A stretch of DNA of 64,000 bases from Micavibrio sp. UBA6929. GTDB taxonomy: Bacteria > Pseudomonadota > Alphaproteobacteria > Micavibrionales > Micavibrionaceae. The stretch is from positions 62,001-126,000 of the forward strand of contig DKAJ01000009.1 of NCBI GenBank assembly GCA_002448815.1, given 5' to 3'. Of the stretch, positions 8,232 through 17,836 are shown in pieces; positions within the stretch are counted from its first letter, which is position 1, and each line of letters begins with the position of its first letter. The position numbers were made by a program, and so were the translations under genes. The notes below the pieces were generated by a model. It searched no databases. It worked only from the letters and a program-made list of their open reading frames with translations, and had not been told where the DNA came from.

Positions 8232-9347
8232 TTAACGCTGAACCATGTGCAAAATTTTAACAAAATGACGGAAAACAGCTTTTTGCTCGAACATGTCATT
8301 CAGCAATGATTTTTTATGGCTCGCCTTACCTGGCTTAACCTGCTCCATCGCCTGCACAAATTCATGCATACTGTCTACGACGCGCACTGCACCTTTGGGC
8401 GAGTGATCACGAATATAAGCAATGCCGCCAGATTCACGCGTTGCAATAACAGGAACGCCGCACGCAAGGGATTCTAAAACCACATTAGGCAATCCTTCAT
8501 ACCGCGATGGCATCAAAAAACAATCTGCCTGTAAATAATGTTGCCACGGCGGCCGCACAAGACCCGGCATAAAAACTTTATCTTCAAAACCATGTTTACG
8601 AATTAAGCTTTCGAGATGCTCACGCTCATCGCCTTCACCTAAAATCGTCAAAGTCCAATCATATGGCAGGCTTAAACGCGGCAAATATTCAATAAGACGA
8701 TCAAAACCCTTTTGACGGCCCAACCGCCCCACAGCCAAGAAATGAACTGATTTATGATGCGCAGCATCTTTCTTTGATAGGGCTTCATAACAGGCACGAA
8801 TAGTTTTCGTGTTCACTGGATTATTCAGCACAAAAAAGTTCTTGGATGACATGCGCAAAACATCACGAAATTCATCAAAAATAATTTGCGAAGGCGACAA
8901 AACCGCATCTGCCGCAGGATATAAAATCTGATACATCAACTTAATCAGCCACGATGTCTTTTTATACTTATTAAACAAAAAAGACGGCGTAATGGCTTCG
9001 CGCACGATAAATTTCGTTTTTTGAAAAAACGGGCGCATCGTCAATAAAACAAAATTCATATGCGCCATCGTAGAAATCACCACATCAGGTTTCTCGCGGC
9101 GTAAATGTTGGAACAGTCCCGTCCAACCCAGCGCTAAATGCTTTTGCTTAAGCGTGCAAAAATCAATGTCCTGATCAATCAAATCATGTAAATCGCCTTT
9201 ATCACTCACTGACACAAGGCAAGGCGCATAACGATCACGATCAAGACCATTCATCAAGGTAATCATGACGCGCTCTGCCCCGCCTGCTGTCAAAGCTGGC
9301 AAAACAAACATAATCTTTGTTTTATTAAAATCAGGCATCCCTGGCAC
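8232..9347 (-). CDS. Glycosyltransferase family 4
   Basis: GT-B glycosyltransferase of about 371 aa. The N-terminal half begins with a MFVLPALTAGGAERV nucleotide-sugar transferase signature, and the C-terminal half holds the donor-binding stretch PSRYEGLPNVVLESLACGVPVIAT with the E-x7-E pattern typical of GT4. It probably adds a hexose or N-acetylhexosamine during glycan assembly. The start is uncertain: GTG at 9347 has an AGAG upstream, while ATG at 9338 gives a protein three residues shorter. It is convergent with the SGNH gene (8 bases between stops) and points away from rmuC, so it is transcribed on its own. Confidence 0.9.
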   Translation of the reverse strand: MPGMPDFNKTKIMFVLPALTAGGAERVMITLMNGLDRDRYAPCLVSVSDKGDLHDLIDQDIDFCTLKQKHLALGWTGLFQHLRREKPDVVISTMAHMNFVLLTMRPFFQKTKFIVREAITPSFLFNKYKKTSWLIKLMYQILYPAADAVLSPSQIIFDEFRDVLRMSSKNFFVLNNPVNTKTIRACYEALSKKDAAHHKSVHFLAVGRLGRQKGFDRLIEYLPRLSLPYDWTLTILGEGDEREHLESLIRKHGFEDKVFMPGLVRPPWQHYLQADCFLMPSRYEGLPNVVLESLACGVPVIATRESGGIAYIRDHSPKGAVRVVDSMHEFVQAMEQVKPGKASHKKSLLNDMFEQKAVFRHFVKILHMVQR

Positions 9348-9477
9348 ACATCACTCTAAAATTATTTTACTATCAATCGTGCAGATAAGTTTAGGGCGTA
9401 ATGCATAAATTGCAAACCAGAAAAAACGTGCATAGCGCCGCATATCCTATATAATTACCGCTTATAGGGAAAATACC

Positions 9478-10710
9478 ATGATTCACAATCTACTCTTCAT
9501 CATCATAGGCCTTGGCTTTGGCGCGGCATTAACCGCGGCGATTATGTTCCGCAGACAAATTGCGCTTGAACGGCAAAATGCCGACCTATCCGCACAAGTC
9601 AGCGCAGGCAAGAATGCTCTCGACAGTGCGACGCAAGCCCTTGACGCACGCTTTAAGGCTACCGCGCAAGAGGCGCTTAGCAAAACAAGCGAACAGTTTA
9701 TGCAACTGGCGCAGGAAAAATTTAAAAACGCCCAGCAAGACGGCGCCCATGATCTGGATAAACGCCAGCGCGCTATCGATGAAATGATAAAACCCGTGCA
9801 TAAACATCTCGAGGCACTCAACCAAGCACTTGAACAAGTCAAAGGCACAGATCAAGCCATTCGCAATGATTTACAAACGCTTAACCGTGAAACCGCCCGG
9901 TTGGTTGGGGCACTCCGTGATCCTGCCGCCCAAGGCAAATGGGGTGAATTTATCCTCGAAGGCTTGCTAGAAAAATCTGGCCTGATTAAGGGCGTTCACT
10001 ATGACACGCAGGTCTCTATGCACGCGGAAGGATCACGCCAACGCCCTGACGCCGTCATCCATATGCAAGATGGCTTTAACATTATTATTGATGCCAAAGC
10101 GCCCTTAAACGAATTCACGCAGCGCCTTGATACCAATCTCAGCGAAGAAGAATACCAAACGATCATGAAAAACATTGCCCGCCAAGTGCGCGAGCATGTC
10201 AAAGCACTTGGCAAAAAAGGATATTGGGAAAACATCGACAGCCCCGATTTCACCGTCATGTTCCTGCCGTCCGAGCATTTATATTCCCTTGCCTTGCGCG
10301 CCGACCCTGAAATTGTTGATTTCGCCGCGCAGCAAAACATCATTATTGCCTCCCCTACATTATTAATGTCCCTGATCCGCGTTGTCGGGATGAGCTGGCG
10401 TCAGATGGAACTTGCCCAAAACGCGCAAGAAATCTCTGAACGCGGGTACGAGCTTTACAAACGTATGCTCACCTTCACTGGGCACATGGAAAAAGTCGGC
10501 AAAAATATTGGCGCAGCCCTGCGCGGGTATAATGATGCCATCGGCTCGTTCGAGCGCTCAGTCCTGCCAGCAGCGCGCAAATTCAAGGACTTGCAAGGCT
10601 CCACCGCATCCACAGCAGAGATAACGCTCAGCGAACAAAGCAATGAAATCCCGCGCGCGCTTCAGCTCACCGACGAAGACCATGACGAGAAAAAAGCAAA
10701 TGAAGCTTGA
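9478..10710 (+). CDS. rmuC: DNA recombination protein RmuC
   Basis: 410-aa protein with one N-terminal membrane helix (about 3-22), a long Ala/Gln/Lys-rich coiled coil (to about 140) and a nuclease-like domain. The RmuC core is clear: AAQGKWGEFILEGLLEKSGL, the RPDAVIHM and IIIDAKAPL acidic-lysine motif, and FMPSEH-like FLPSEHLYSLAL. RmuC limits rearrangements at inverted repeats and has been linked to anti-phage activity in other bacteria. ATG 9478 is supported by AGGGA 8 bases upstream and by TATATAAT at 9448-9455. Length is close to the family norm. def follows after 33 bases. Confidence 0.95.
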   Translation: MIHNLLFIIIGLGFGAALTAAIMFRRQIALERQNADLSAQVSAGKNALDSATQALDARFKATAQEALSKTSEQFMQLAQEKFKNAQQDGAHDLDKRQRAIDEMIKPVHKHLEALNQALEQVKGTDQAIRNDLQTLNRETARLVGALRDPAAQGKWGEFILEGLLEKSGLIKGVHYDTQVSMHAEGSRQRPDAVIHMQDGFNIIIDAKAPLNEFTQRLDTNLSEEEYQTIMKNIARQVREHVKALGKKGYWENIDSPDFTVMFLPSEHLYSLALRADPEIVDFAAQQNIIIASPTLLMSLIRVVGMSWRQMELAQNAQEISERGYELYKRMLTFTGHMEKVGKNIGAALRGYNDAIGSFERSVLPAARKFKDLQGSTASTAEITLSEQSNEIPRALQLTDEDHDEKKANEA

Positions 10711-10743
10711 TTTAACCCCTAAAAAACCATAGCTAATACACTC

Positions 10744-11262
10744 ATGAGCACTTTATACGACATTATTAACGTTCCGCATCCGTCACTTAAGGCCGTCGCA
10801 AACCCCATCGACAGCGTCACAAATGACATCCGCAAACAAATGGACACAATGCTGGCCACGATGTATGACGCGCCTGGCATCGGCCTTGCCGCCAATCAGG
10901 TTGATATCCTCAACCGCGTTCTTGTGATGGATCTGGCAGGCACAGATGAAAAGAAAAACCCCATCTGCATGGCCAATCCAGAAATCATTTACGAATCCGA
11001 AGAGATGAGCGTCATGGAAGAGGGCTGCCTATCCATCCCGCATCAAGCCGCCGAGGTCGAGCGCCCAGCCATCGTACGCGTTAAATATTTGGATTATAAC
11101 GGCAACCCTGCCGAGCTTGAGGCCGAAGGCCTGCTTTCACATTGCGTCCAGCATGAGATCGATCATCTAAACGGCACACTGTTTATTGATTATCTCTCGT
11201 CACTGAAACGCAACATGATCTTGAAAAAGGTCGAAAAACTAAAGAAACAAAACTTAATATAG
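10744..11262 (+). CDS. def: Peptide deformylase
   Basis: 172-aa Fe/Zn hydrolase that removes the formyl group from nascent proteins. All three motifs are present: GIGLAANQV, EEGCLSIP (metal-ligand Cys) and HEIDHLNG (two His ligands and the catalytic Glu). The acidic-Lys C-terminal tail is normal for bacterial type 1 enzymes. It heads a def-fmt-truA unit in which fmt follows after 13 bases. This pairing of deformylase with formyltransferase is widely conserved and puts both arms of the formyl-methionine cycle under one transcript. Confidence 0.97.
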   Translation: MSTLYDIINVPHPSLKAVANPIDSVTNDIRKQMDTMLATMYDAPGIGLAANQVDILNRVLVMDLAGTDEKKNPICMANPEIIYESEEMSVMEEGCLSIPHQAAEVERPAIVRVKYLDYNGNPAELEAEGLLSHCVQHEIDHLNGTLFIDYLSSLKRNMILKKVEKLKKQNLI

Positions 11263-11275
11263 GAACGCCGCGCGC

Positions 11276-12229
11276 ATGACGAAGACACTTCGCATCGGTT
11301 TCATGGGAACACCTGATTTTGCGCGCATCGCTCTTGAGGCTATTGCGCAATCGGGGCACGAAATCGTATGCGTCTACTCGCAGCCTCCTCGCCCCAAAGG
11401 TCGCGGCCACAAAACAATCCCGTCACCCGTGCACAGTTTTGCTGCGGACCATAACATTGCTGTTTTCACGCCAATCAACTTCAAAGACCAAGCCGATATT
11501 GACGCCTTTAAGGCACATAATCTGGATATTGCGATTGTCGCCGCATACGGCCTGATCCTGCCACAAAGCATTCTAGACGCACCAAAATATGGCTGCGTGA
11601 ACATTCACGGATCGCTTTTACCGCGCTGGCGTGGCGCCGCACCGATTCAGCGCGCGATTTGGGCGGGTGATGAAGAAAGCGGCATTTGCCTAATGCAAAT
11701 GGAGGCTGGCCTTGATACCGGCCCTGTGATTGCATCCCAATCATGTCCCATCACACCGCAAACAACGGCAAATGATTTACATGATACGCTTGCCAGCATG
11801 GGCGCACAAATGACCGCCGAACTCCTAGAAACTTTGGCGGATACGGGCACTATGCCACAGGCGACGCCCCAAGATGATGCGCAATCAACTTACGCAAAAA
11901 TGCTGCACAAAAATCACGGTCAAATCAACTGGCAACACACCGCAGGCGAAATTGATCGCCAAGTGCGCGCCCTAAACCCTTGGCCGGGCACATGGGCCAC
12001 CATCAAAGACGACCGTATAAAAATTATTGCTGCCGCGCCAGCCGCAGAAAATGCTGCAGCCCCACAAAATTTAGAAATCGGCACAATCCTTGATAAACAA
12101 GGCCATATCCTGTGCGGCAATGATACTATTTTGCACCTCAAACAAGTACAGCCTGCTGGCAAAAAAGCCATGGATTTCACGGCAGCCCTAAACGGCGGGT
12201 ATCTAGCGGTCGGAGATCGGCTTTCATGA
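11276..12229 (+). CDS. fmt: Methionyl-tRNA formyltransferase
   Basis: 317-aa enzyme that formylates initiator Met-tRNA using 10-formyl-THF. The N-terminal Rossmann domain starts with GFMGTPDFA. The catalytic Asn-His and the Asp are seen in VNIHGSLLPRWRGAAPIQRAI and GLDTGPV. The OB-fold C-terminal domain begins near residue 205 (INWQHTAGEIDRQVRALNPWPG). ATG with an AGGA site upstream. It shares an ATGA overlap with truA, so the two are coupled. Confidence 0.97.
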   Translation: MTKTLRIGFMGTPDFARIALEAIAQSGHEIVCVYSQPPRPKGRGHKTIPSPVHSFAADHNIAVFTPINFKDQADIDAFKAHNLDIAIVAAYGLILPQSILDAPKYGCVNIHGSLLPRWRGAAPIQRAIWAGDEESGICLMQMEAGLDTGPVIASQSCPITPQTTANDLHDTLASMGAQMTAELLETLADTGTMPQATPQDDAQSTYAKMLHKNHGQINWQHTAGEIDRQVRALNPWPGTWATIKDDRIKIIAAAPAAENAAAPQNLEIGTILDKQGHILCGNDTILHLKQVQPAGKKAMDFTAALNGGYLAVGDRLS

Positions 12230-13002
12230 GTGATCTAACCCGTTACCGCATGACCGTCGAGTATAAAGGCACTGATTACTCAGGCTGGCAGCGGCAAAAG
12301 CATGTACCCTCTATCCAGCAAAGCATAGAAGAGGCCATCACCAAATTCTCTGGCCAAAACATCACCATTCATGCCGCTGGCCGCACCGATGCAGGCGTCC
12401 ACGCGACAGGTCAGGTTATTCACTTTGACCTCGCCCCAACCAAAAAGCCGATGGACGCGTTCGAAGTCACCAAAGCCATCAACGCCCACTTGCGCCCAGC
12501 GCCTATCGTCATCACACATGGCGAGGTTGCGCGCGCAGACTTCCACGCCCGCTTTGACGCCACCAATAAGCTCTACCGCTATCGCATCGTTAATCGCGCA
12601 TGCCCACTGGGGTTAGAGAAAAATTTGGCATGGGTTCAATATAAACCCCTGAATGTCCAAGCCATGCACGAAGCCGCACAATACTTAATCGGCAAGCATG
12701 ACTTCACCAGCTTCCGCGCCGCAGAATGCCAAGCAAATTCACCCATCCGCACGCTCGACCGCCTCAGCGTCACTGCCCGCCCTTATGATAATCATGGCGG
12801 CACTGAAATCTGGATCGAGGCCGAAGCACAATCCTTTTTGCACCATCAAATCCGTAATTTTGCCGGAACCTTGCAAATGGTCGGCGAAGGCAAATGGAAG
12901 CCGTCAGATATTAAAACCGCGCTCGAGGCCAAAAACCGCGCCGCCGCAGGCCCCACCGCTCCACCAGATGGCCTTTATTTAATGCGCATCGACTACCCAT
13001 AA
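12226..13002 (+). CDS. truA: tRNA pseudouridine(38-40) synthase
   Basis: 258-aa TruA. It converts U38-U40 of the tRNA anticodon stem to pseudouridine. The catalytic Asp lies in GRTDAGVHATGQV, and the second conserved block FHARFDATNKLYRYRI and the C-terminal HHQIRNFAGTL segment are present. Its start overlaps the fmt stop by four bases. It is the last gene of the def-fmt-truA unit. No clear hairpin terminator follows, only A-rich sequence and a short AT-rich inverted repeat at 13054-13070. Confidence 0.97.
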   Translation: MSDLTRYRMTVEYKGTDYSGWQRQKHVPSIQQSIEEAITKFSGQNITIHAAGRTDAGVHATGQVIHFDLAPTKKPMDAFEVTKAINAHLRPAPIVITHGEVARADFHARFDATNKLYRYRIVNRACPLGLEKNLAWVQYKPLNVQAMHEAAQYLIGKHDFTSFRAAECQANSPIRTLDRLSVTARPYDNHGGTEIWIEAEAQSFLHHQIRNFAGTLQMVGEGKWKPSDIKTALEAKNRAAAGPTAPPDGLYLMRIDYP

Positions 13003-13053
13003 AAAAAATCGCATAAAAAGCTTGCGCAATTTTCAAAAGAGGCGTAAACCCAT

Positions 13054-13070
13054 TTTCAATAATATTGAAA
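13054..13070. repeat. AT-rich inverted repeat ahead of the 608-aa gene
   Basis: TTTCAAT and ATTGAAA separated by AAT form a 7-bp perfect inverted repeat. It lacks G/C pairs and a T-run, so it is a poor terminator. It lies 24 bases before the likely ATG at 13095 and could be an operator. Function unknown. Confidence 0.3.
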
Positions 13071-13094
13071 CAAAAATTCGCGGGTGTGTTTAAA

Positions 13095-14921
13095 ATGCGA
13101 GAACAATATAAAAAACCGGTTCACCTTTTCCGAGGCCATATCCGGAACATTATCAAGAAATTCATTCATCACGACGGAATTACTGTAGATCCCGAAACCG
13201 GGATTATGCATATGCCACAAGGCGCAGCGCGCCTCTATTACAACGAGCCCACCCATTCGGTGGGTTTAATTTTTTCCAAAGACAGCCACAACCTTACAGG
13301 CGAAATCACGGATGCTAAATTAAAGCGGTGCTATCACATCGCAGACTACCCTTTAGAAGGCGAACCTGATGATTTTGAACGCTATCAAAATTTAGAAGCT
13401 ATCCAAAACGACTTAATCGCCGATCTAGATGCCTTGCTCGTCAAACATAAAGACCGCATGACCAAGCACTTTACACTATACGAAGTGCGTCAATCACACC
13501 AATCCGAAGCCATGAAAAATGCAGGCCTGAATATTGACAGCGACACCTACATTTTCACCAATAATAACTACATCTATACAGTTAACCGTAATAAACAAAA
13601 TAAATGGGAAGTACGCATTAGCGTATCTACACGCCGCGCAGACGGCAGTTTTGTTCCATTTAACCTGACAGACACAGGACTCAAAGCTTTCTTTAATAAA
13701 ACATCATCGCGCGTCGCCACAACAAATACACTCGACGAGGCAATGGATGAACTCGACCAACACTGGGGTCTTGTTGCATCCAACACCTGGGATGAGGGCA
13801 ATGCCTATGACGTGGTTGACAAAAAATTCAAACTGACTGCCAGCTTTAAACTCCGCACGAATAAAATCGTAGCAAGCCTCCCTAAACGCTTATTCACCAC
13901 AGGCGCAACTGGTACAACTGTCGGCCTCATCAGTGCAAAATACACACTTCCCGCCGCTCTTGTCGCGGCAGGGTCACATACATTATATGATATGGCCTTT
14001 GATGAGGTTTACGAAGAAGGCAACCATCGTCTTAAGAGATCACAAAATAAAACATTAGATGATTACGGTCTGGGCGAAAACCGCACCGATTATTTCCGCA
14101 TTCAAACCAAAGAAGAAATCGCAAAATTACTTGCGCATATCGATCCGCTGCGCCTGCCAGCGCGCGGCATGGCATGGGTTGATTTCAATGATCTCAACTT
14201 GCTAAGCAACGGTATGAAGCAAGGTAAATACACCAAAGCCGGCACACTGGAAGAGCTTACAACCTATATGCATCAGCGCGGTATCTCATCACGGTGCTGT
14301 TTCTATGATGACAATACGGTTGTGCACCGCTTCCAAAACGGTGTTATGCGCGTGCAGCAATATGACCGCGCAACACAATCTTATAACATCTATGCGCAAT
14401 ACCGTCCCGAACTTTGCAAAAACAAAAATGTTGCCCTGCCTAAGTTTTACGCCGATCAATTCAAAGACGATAAAATTATCGCCTTCCAATTTAAAAAGAG
14501 TCCCGAAACTTTTGCTAAGGGGCTTCAAGGGCGCACGCGCTTCCTCGACAAACACGCCGCGGTCGAGGAGATCTATCACAATGTCGATATCCGTACATTG
14601 GATGATGCGGGGCAAAGTGCATACGAAATCATTGAAAATCTAGAAAAAACCTTTGGCCTACAAGACTGTGAATACGCGCCGGGCAAATTTACAACGCCGG
14701 CCCCACCGTCCGAGCGCAATCTTGGCAAGCTAGGCCGCGATAAAGGATATGAATATGCATATTTGCGCAACCCAGGCCTTGAAGGCGAAGAAGAAGCGCT
14801 AGCCGCTCTCATCGCCCAACGTCATCGCGAAGCAAATTACCGCGCCGCCGCCCAAAATACATATGATTGCCTGCCGCACGACCAAATCGCAACCTATGAA
14901 CACGCCTATACCCGGATGTAA
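13095..14921 (+). CDS. Hypothetical protein, 608 aa
   Basis: Large soluble protein that I do not recognise. ATG 13095 is preferred to TTG 13065; no strong ribosome site is seen for either. There is no signal peptide and only a mildly hydrophobic patch near 285-310 (TGTTVGLISAKYTLPAALVAAG), so a membrane hairpin is possible but weak. Composition is mixed alpha/beta with many Asn, Lys and Tyr. Segments such as NNNYIYTVNRNKQNKWEVRI suggest beta strands. The C-terminal 90 residues are Pro- and Ala-richer. It stands alone between truA and another unknown gene. It could be a lineage-specific effector or structural protein. No function is assigned. Confidence 0.7.
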   Translation: MREQYKKPVHLFRGHIRNIIKKFIHHDGITVDPETGIMHMPQGAARLYYNEPTHSVGLIFSKDSHNLTGEITDAKLKRCYHIADYPLEGEPDDFERYQNLEAIQNDLIADLDALLVKHKDRMTKHFTLYEVRQSHQSEAMKNAGLNIDSDTYIFTNNNYIYTVNRNKQNKWEVRISVSTRRADGSFVPFNLTDTGLKAFFNKTSSRVATTNTLDEAMDELDQHWGLVASNTWDEGNAYDVVDKKFKLTASFKLRTNKIVASLPKRLFTTGATGTTVGLISAKYTLPAALVAAGSHTLYDMAFDEVYEEGNHRLKRSQNKTLDDYGLGENRTDYFRIQTKEEIAKLLAHIDPLRLPARGMAWVDFNDLNLLSNGMKQGKYTKAGTLEELTTYMHQRGISSRCCFYDDNTVVHRFQNGVMRVQQYDRATQSYNIYAQYRPELCKNKNVALPKFYADQFKDDKIIAFQFKKSPETFAKGLQGRTRFLDKHAAVEEIYHNVDIRTLDDAGQSAYEIIENLEKTFGLQDCEYAPGKFTTPAPPSERNLGKLGRDKGYEYAYLRNPGLEGEEEALAALIAQRHREANYRAAAQNTYDCLPHDQIATYEHAYTRM

Positions 14922-15008
14922 ATACACTGTGGCAAAAAACAGTTTCTAAAATACATAATAAGCCATAAACTAGAAACAAAGGCACTTTGTAATCTAGGGG
15001 CAAGTATA

Positions 15009-15635
15009 TTGAACTGTTTAATGGGACACATGATCATCATTACATTATCTACATGGCAAACACTAATATCAGGAATGCTAGCGCTATTAGCCGCGTACCT
15101 CACGATTAGAACCATGAATAAAAATCACCATGACTTACTTGAAAGAAAAAGACTAGCTTTTAAAGGAAACTTACATCTCATAGCTACGCAACTTTGTTCT
15201 ATATACGAAAAGCATTATATCGAAATAGAAAACGCGCTTATCGATGAAAAAAGCGCAGTAAACATAAGTTTTCCGGAAAAAGAAATTCAATCTTTATTAC
15301 AAGGCATCGAATTTCTAGATAATTCATCTGCTCAGTATATCGATAAATTTATTGAACTAAACCAAGTTTTCTATGCCCGCCTCAAACGCAATCAAGCGCT
15401 TGGATATGAAAAAGTTATAGATCTTTTAGAGCTATACGCTTTAGTTGAAAATTTTTTCGATTACTCTCGTGGAGAAACTTCATCTTTAATATACCAAAGA
15501 ATTAAAAATGCTAAGCTGCACTCAACATTCAGGGTCTTAGAGGGTGTGCAACGCCCTCTTGGAACAGCTAGACACCTAAATGACGCTTATATAAAAAAAG
15601 TGGCCGACACCATAAATCAGCTTAGGCCGACATAA
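15009..15635 (+). CDS. Membrane-anchored hypothetical protein, 208 aa
   Basis: Unrecognised protein with one N-terminal hydrophobic helix (about 9-30, MIIITLSTWQTLISGMLALLAAYL) followed by a charged helical domain of about 170 residues facing the cytoplasm or periplasm. The start is open: TTG 15009 has AGGGG eight bases upstream, whereas ATG 15021 and ATG 15030 lack a good site, so TTG is kept. Its AT-rich composition differs from the upstream 608-aa gene and it may be acquired. It ends two bases before the convergent thiC stop. No function can be given. Confidence 0.65.
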   Translation: MNCLMGHMIIITLSTWQTLISGMLALLAAYLTIRTMNKNHHDLLERKRLAFKGNLHLIATQLCSIYEKHYIEIENALIDEKSAVNISFPEKEIQSLLQGIEFLDNSSAQYIDKFIELNQVFYARLKRNQALGYEKVIDLLELYALVENFFDYSRGETSSLIYQRIKNAKLHSTFRVLEGVQRPLGTARHLNDAYIKKVADTINQLRPT

Positions 15636-15637
15636 GA

Positions 15638-17452
15638 CTACTCGGCCGCTTGCGGCGTTTCGTCTTTATCTTTAACCCCGTCAGGGTTGGCTGCAACGAA
15701 GTCACGCACTTCTTGTGTGATTTTCATGCTGCAGAATTTCGGACCACACATACTGCAAAAACTTGCAACTTTATGGCCCTCGGCAGGCAATGTTTCATCG
15801 TGATATTCACGCGCCGTATCTGGATCAAGCGACAAGTTAAATTGATCAACCCAGCGGAAATCAAAACGTGCATGGCTAAGCGCATCATCACGGCGTTGCG
15901 CACCCGGATGACCTTTCGCCAAATCCGCAGCATGCGCAGCAATTTTATACGTAATCACGCCTTCTTTAACGTCATCACGGTTTGGCAGGCCAAGATGCTC
16001 CTTCGGTGTTACATAACACAGCATCGCACATCCATACCAACCAATCATCGCCGCGCCAATGCCCGATGTAATATGGTCATAACCCGGCGCAATGTCCGTT
16101 GTCAGTGGGCCAAGCGTATAAAATGGCGCCTCATGGCAATGCTCAAGCTGCTTATCCATGTTTTCCTTGATCAGGTGCATCGGCACATGTCCCGGCCCTT
16201 CGATCATCACCTGAACATCATGCTTCCACGCAATTTTTGTCAGCTCACCCAGCGTTTCAAGCTCGGCAAACTGCGCCTTGTCATTCGCGTCTGCAATCGA
16301 ACCCGGACGCAAGCCATCACCCAAAGAAAACGACACGTCATAAGCCTTCATAATTTCGCAGATCTCTTCGAAATGCGTGTAAAGGAAGCTCTCGCGGTGG
16401 TGGTGCATACACCATTTCGCCATAATCGAACCACCGCGTGATACGATGCCCGTCACACGATCGGCCGTATATTGAATATATGGCAAGCGCACGCCCGCAT
16501 GAATTGTAAAGTAATCAACGCCTTGTTCAGCCTGTTCAATCAGCGTATCGCGGAAAATTTCCCATGTCAGGTCTTCGGCAATGCCGTTCACTTTTTCAAG
16601 CGCCTGATAAATGGGCACTGTACCGATTGGCACAGGCGAATTACGAATGATCCATTCACGCGTATCGTGGATATCCTTACCCGTAGACAGATCCATCACA
16701 GTATCGGCGCCCCAACGGATCGACCACACCATTTTGTCAACTTCCTCGCCGATTGATGACGTCACAGCCGAATTACCAATATTGGCATTAATCTTCACAA
16801 GGAAATTACGGCCAATAATCATCGGCTCAAGCTCGGTATGGTTGATATTCGCAGGAATAATTGCGCGACCTTCGGCGATTTCCTTACGTACAAATTCACC
16901 TGTAATCAATTTTGGTAAATTCGCGCCAAAGCTCTCACCATATTGTGCGCTTTCATGCGCATCAATGCGGGCCTGATTTTCACGTACAGCGATATATTCC
17001 ATCTCAGGCGTTACAATGCCTTTGCGGGCATAATGCATTTGCGTCACATTGTGACCATCCTTGGCGCGCAATGGCTTTTCAGGACTGGCGGGGAATTTTT
17101 CATGGCTGACCTTGCGGCGCGCCATTTGTGCCTCGTCCTTATAACCATTATCCATTGGCTGCACCATGCGGCCTTCGACTTCTTCAACATCGCCGCGCTC
17201 CATCACCCATTTCAGGCGTGTCTTCGGCAATCCGCGCATAATATCAAGCTCAATCGTTTCATCTGTATACGGGCCAGACGTGTCATAGACCGTAAGGCTC
17301 TCGCCGTTCGTCAGTGCGATTTCACGCATGGGAACCTTCAGGTCACCCACATATGTTTTCTGACTCGCAGGCAAAGCCCCGCGCGTCACATGAAGCGTTG
17401 ATGGGCACACATGTTTTGCTGCGCCATTTTGTGCATCAGAATTACAAGCCAT
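15638..17452 (-). CDS. thiC: Phosphomethylpyrimidine synthase ThiC
   Basis: 604-aa radical-SAM-like enzyme that turns aminoimidazole ribotide into HMP phosphate, the pyrimidine half of thiamine. The C-terminal cluster-binding motif CSMCGPKFCSMK is intact. The core has IEGPGHVPMHLIKENM and the TDIAPGYDHITSGIGAAM block. Length is typical for the proteobacterial form with the N-terminal ThiC-associated domain. It is the second gene of the operon whose leader holds the TPP riboswitch at 17837-17929. A CHMI-family gene lies between riboswitch and thiC, 35 bases upstream. No other thiamine gene is in the window. Confidence 0.98.
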   Translation of the reverse strand: MACNSDAQNGAAKHVCPSTLHVTRGALPASQKTYVGDLKVPMREIALTNGESLTVYDTSGPYTDETIELDIMRGLPKTRLKWVMERGDVEEVEGRMVQPMDNGYKDEAQMARRKVSHEKFPASPEKPLRAKDGHNVTQMHYARKGIVTPEMEYIAVRENQARIDAHESAQYGESFGANLPKLITGEFVRKEIAEGRAIIPANINHTELEPMIIGRNFLVKINANIGNSAVTSSIGEEVDKMVWSIRWGADTVMDLSTGKDIHDTREWIIRNSPVPIGTVPIYQALEKVNGIAEDLTWEIFRDTLIEQAEQGVDYFTIHAGVRLPYIQYTADRVTGIVSRGGSIMAKWCMHHHRESFLYTHFEEICEIMKAYDVSFSLGDGLRPGSIADANDKAQFAELETLGELTKIAWKHDVQVMIEGPGHVPMHLIKENMDKQLEHCHEAPFYTLGPLTTDIAPGYDHITSGIGAAMIGWYGCAMLCYVTPKEHLGLPNRDDVKEGVITYKIAAHAADLAKGHPGAQRRDDALSHARFDFRWVDQFNLSLDPDTAREYHDETLPAEGHKVASFCSMCGPKFCSMKITQEVRDFVAANPDGVKDKDETPQAAE

Positions 17453-17487
17453 AATAAAAATCCTTTTAAGGTAATATGTTTCAGTTT

Positions 17488-17832
17488 TTACAGATAATAT
17501 GTGTCTTTTGACATGTCGCGAATCTCAAGCGTCACCGCGCAAGCAGGCAGTGAACTTGCAACCGCTTCTTTCATCGCCGCAAAGATCGGATCGCCATATG
17601 ATTTCTTGGTGGCGACATCACGCCCCTCCAGCAGCAACAATGTTGCATGCATCATATGGCCATTATGCTGCGCCTCGCCGACAACGGCATACGGCAAAGC
17701 AACGCCGCGCGTTTTAATGCGCACCTTATCAATGCCTGCATCTGCCAGAGCATTATGCATCGCATGTAAAAGTTCGGGAATTTCGACATGATCACCAACA
17801 TCTGCCGAATACTCAAGTATAATATGAGGCAT
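17488..17832 (-). CDS. CHMI/HpaF-like tautomerase-superfamily protein
   Basis: 114-aa protein of the 5-carboxymethyl-2-hydroxymuconate isomerase family. Met is followed by Pro (MPHIILEYSADV), the processed N-terminal Pro that acts as general base in this superfamily. It is the first gene after the TPP riboswitch, with AAGGA seven bases before the ATG, and that site forms one side of the predicted P1 helix, so its translation should fall when thiamine pyrophosphate is high. No homoprotocatechuate-pathway genes are near. The thiamine-controlled position suggests a job linked to pyrimidine or thiamine precursors, or simply a moonlighting passenger. This is inference. Confidence 0.85.
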   Translation of the reverse strand: MPHIILEYSADVGDHVEIPELLHAMHNALADAGIDKVRIKTRGVALPYAVVGEAQHNGHMMHATLLLLEGRDVATKKSYGDPIFAAMKEAVASSLPACAVTLEIRDMSKDTYYL

Positions 17833-17836
17833 CTTA

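Noticed and set aside
13054..13070. AT-rich hairpin as terminator for truA
   Set aside because: No G/C pairs and no T-run; kept only as a possible operator.
15650..17401. Long plus-strand frames opposite thiC (up to 263 codons)
   Set aside because: They are antisense to a clear thiC; composition is Arg/His-rich and shows no family motif.
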